A stretch of DNA of 17,882 nt from Stramenopiles sp. TOSAG23-3 (lineage: Eukaryota > Sar), in the NCBI GenBank assembly GCA_900128585.1, contig LT642438.1, forward strand, positions 1-17,882, written 5' to 3'. Below the pieces are notes generated by a model. That model was not told where the DNA came from. It searched no databases and saw nothing but the letters and a program-made list of their open reading frames with translations. Numbering within the stretch: the stretch's first letter is position 1; every line of letters begins with the position of its first letter. Of this stretch, positions 15,916 to 17,882 are shown in pieces. The translations under genes and the position numbers were made by a program.

Positions 15916-16584
15916 GTTTCTTATTTGAAGCAGTACGGTAGGTCAGCAATAGCAACCGAACAGGGCAGAAAAATATTATGTACACAGCATCGCAGAATGT
16001 ATGAGTTGAGGCAATCCGATTAAAATTTATGCTATATAAATTACTATATTTATTACATAGTGTAAACAAAACCTTCCAAAAACCTTCCGAAAAAAAGGTA
16101 TCTCTGCTATGGTAATGTTATTCATTATTAGTACAACGTTCATTATACTAAATTCATTCATACCTATCTAATATGTATACCATACAATACATAACATGAC
16201 ACAGCACTGAAATGAGATTCAAAATTGAAAAATCTATTTTGATTACATTACACAGCATTGACGACAATCGTGAAAATGAAAATCCTTTTTTTCCTGTTTT
16301 CTTCTCTTCTAAATAGAAGAAGTACAACATAATAGCATGAAGGGATTGTGTACGAGAAAAAAAAAGAAAGATGTCAACACACTCCACTGTTCTTCATCAT
16401 CCATTTCTTTCATTATTATTTATTCTATTGATTTGATGAGGGAGAGAGAACAATCTTGTCTTCGAAAGAAATGAATACAATGATGCAAAGCTGAAAACGG
16501 GAACGATTTTTTCTGTCATCCCCCCACCCCAAAGAAGAATAGAAACGTTGAAGTATTTAGTTTTACTATTAAGTCGAAAGGAAA

Positions 16585-17394
16585 ATGTTTCGCAACCAAT
16601 ACGATACTGACCCCACGACTTTCAGTCCACAAGGTCGCATTTTTCAAGTGGAGTACGCCGCGGAGGCAGTGAAGCAAGGTTCCTGCTGCGTTGGCGCACG
16701 GTCAAAGACGCACGCGGTTTTGGGAGTAATCAAGCGGTCTCCTGATGAGTTAGCATCATACCAAGAAAAGTTGTTCAAAATCTATTCGCACATGGCGGTG
16801 GCCATTTCGGGGCTGACCGCAGACGCACGGTTCCTTGGGGACCACATGAGAATGGAGTGTTTGAACCATAGGTTTGTCTACGGCGCAAACATACAAGTGG
16901 GCCGTTTGATCAGCCACATTGCAGATATGCACCAGCGGTGCACCCAAGACATGACGTACGAGCGCGGGCGCCCGTTCGGCGTCGGCCTTTTGGTAGCCGG
17001 CTACGACAAGACGGGCCCTCACATTTACGAAACTTCTCCCACAGGGCAATATTACGAGCACAAGGCGCAGGGTATTGGAAGTAGATCGCAGAGTGCACGG
17101 ACTTATTTGGAAAAAGTATACACCACGTTTGACGACCTGTCGGTGGACGAGTTGGCCGTGCACGTTATCAAATCCCTCGAAGGTGCAGCGGGGGAGAAAG
17201 ATCTCACGGCGGACAACGTTGGCATTACCATCGTTGGCGAAGGCCAAGACGTGAAGACCTTGTCCAAAGACGAATTGCAGACGTACCTAGCGGTCGCTTT
17301 TGAAGGAAAAACGGACGACGCCGGCGAGGGCGATGATGATGCTGGCGAGGAGGAAGCGACCAAAACGGAAGATGTAACCATGGAAGAATCTTAG
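16585..17394 (+). CDS. PSMA1: 20S proteasome subunit alpha type-1 (alpha-6)
   Basis: This is a structural alpha-ring subunit of the 20S proteasome core, which degrades ubiquitinated proteins in cytosol and nucleus. The N-terminus MFRNQYDTDPTTFSPQGRIF followed by QVEYAAEAVKQG is the alpha-type signature, and the MFRN start is typical of alpha type-1 (yeast Pre5, plant PAF). Later family blocks include AISGLTADARFL (about 73-84), ECLNHRFVY (about 92-100), RPFGVGLLVAGYDKTGPH (about 129-146) and IGSRSQSARTYLEK (about 163-176). Alpha subunits lack the catalytic N-terminal Thr, as here. The 269-residue length is close to the human form (263). The C-terminus is acidic (DDAGEGDDDAGEEE), as in many alpha type-1 proteins. 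The ATG has A at -3 and follows AT-rich DNA. The assignment is firm. Confidence 0.97.
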   Translation: MFRNQYDTDPTTFSPQGRIFQVEYAAEAVKQGSCCVGARSKTHAVLGVIKRSPDELASYQEKLFKIYSHMAVAISGLTADARFLGDHMRMECLNHRFVYGANIQVGRLISHIADMHQRCTQDMTYERGRPFGVGLLVAGYDKTGPHIYETSPTGQYYEHKAQGIGSRSQSARTYLEKVYTTFDDLSVDELAVHVIKSLEGAAGEKDLTADNVGITIVGEGQDVKTLSKDELQTYLAVAFEGKTDDAGEGDDDAGEEEATKTEDVTMEES

Positions 17395-17807
17395 AGAAAG
17401 GCATTTGTTTGTGGTGTTGCGTCAGAAGTCGTGTGTATGTTCGTTTCCCAACAGGTCAGGGTCATCATTCCTTTCGTTTTTAATAACAAAATAACAAATG
17501 TGTATATTTTCTTAGCTATATTTGTTTTGATGATTTGAAAAAGAATAATAATTTTTAACATATTTTTCATTTTTTTGTTTTGTTACTTGATTATGTTAAA
17601 AAACAAACAATCAACAACCTTTGATTCTGTATTTCAAACATGTACCTATCATATTATACTTAAAATAATATTTAGTATACATTTGATGGTTCAAATTATA
17701 CTAGTCTAATATATATAAAGCCCTATATAGTATGTACTAATTTCAAACACCATATAATTCCAAAAAAAAAACCTGTAGGTGGAGGTTATTTTTATCAAGA
17801 CAACCCT

Positions 17808-17882
<75 letters not shown>
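17395..17882. other. AT-rich 3' flank, no gene seen
   Basis: This 488-bp tail after the proteasome gene is mostly A/T, with a moderate stretch at 17395-17470 that is probably 3' UTR. It ends in a CTTT microsatellite that continues to the window edge. No coding frame or RNA gene was recognised. Confidence 0.6.
17809..17882. repeat. (CTTT)n microsatellite running off the window
   Basis: At least 18 perfect CTTT units with no interruption; the array is cut by the window end, so its true length is unknown. Confidence 0.95.

Larger units (their letters stand above)
15451..16584. other. Divergent spacer between ankyrin and proteasome genes
   Basis: This 1134-bp region should hold both promoters. 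The first 190 bp or so (to about 15640) is coding-like in composition and contains a CBM20-like scrap on the minus strand. Next come a (CTT)n run, a 190-bp pyrimidine tract and an AT-rich remainder with a short direct repeat of AACCTTCC (about 16070-16090). Lys/Glu-rich frames across 15698-16069 are translated repeat. No RNA gene was recognised. Confidence 0.6.

Noticed and set aside
15698-16069. Minus-strand Lys/Glu/Arg frame as a charged protein
   Set aside because: It is the translated heptamer tract; the flanking residues come from AT-rich spacer.
1-17882. CRISPR array, defence island or biosynthetic cluster
   Set aside because: No spaced direct repeats of CRISPR type and no nuclease, toxin or cluster-type enzymes; the genes are eukaryotic and functionally unrelated apart from the HOP2 / RING-BRCT pair.

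Overview
This window looks like nuclear DNA of a unicellular eukaryote with a compact, largely intron-free gene set. The recognisable proteins are eukaryotic: a 20S proteasome alpha subunit, an exostosin-type glycosyltransferase, the meiotic recombination factor HOP2, a RING/BRCT protein and an ankyrin scaffold. Each main gene is one long uninterrupted frame with a fairly GC-rich coding sequence. They are separated by very AT-rich spacers full of GAA/GAAA/CTTT-type simple repeats. I cannot place the organism more precisely than protist, possibly algal. The set does not look bacterial, viral or animal.

Layout, left to right: the 3' end of a beta-propeller-like gene (+, 3-215); an EXT/GT47-like glycosyltransferase (-, 467-2107); a transketolase-family enzyme with a nuclear-signal-like C-terminus (+, 3084-5273); an apparent 259-bp MITE with 26-bp terminal inverted repeats and a 10-bp target duplication (5329-5587); HOP2 with a long acidic then basic N-terminal extension (-, 5853-6914); a 1.2-kb repeat-rich spacer; a RING / Tudor-like / tandem-BRCT protein (+, 8096-10696); a PqiA-like membrane protein lacking a usable start codon (-, 10855-11595); an EF-hand protein (+, 11580-12833); a large ankyrin-repeat protein (-, 13018-15450); a second repeat-rich spacer; proteasome subunit alpha-6/PSMA1 (+, 16585-17394); and an AT-rich tail ending inside a CTTT microsatellite.

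The nine genes alternate strand without exception. Convergent pairs sit close together. Divergent pairs share about 1 kb of AT-rich, repeat-laden DNA, probably bidirectional promoter regions. The PqiA-like/EF-hand pair is the one divergent pair with no spacer, and it is also the pair with the damaged start, which suggests a local rearrangement.

Functionally, HOP2 and the BRCA1/BARD1-like protein form a head-to-head pair that are both tied by family to homologous recombination. The other genes look like unrelated housekeeping or cell-surface functions. I see no tRNA, rRNA, CRISPR array or defence system. The items most worth following up are the MITE, the HOP2 extension and its divergent partner, the start-less PqiA-like gene, a CBM20-like coding scrap in front of the ankyrin gene, and the alternating gene layout.
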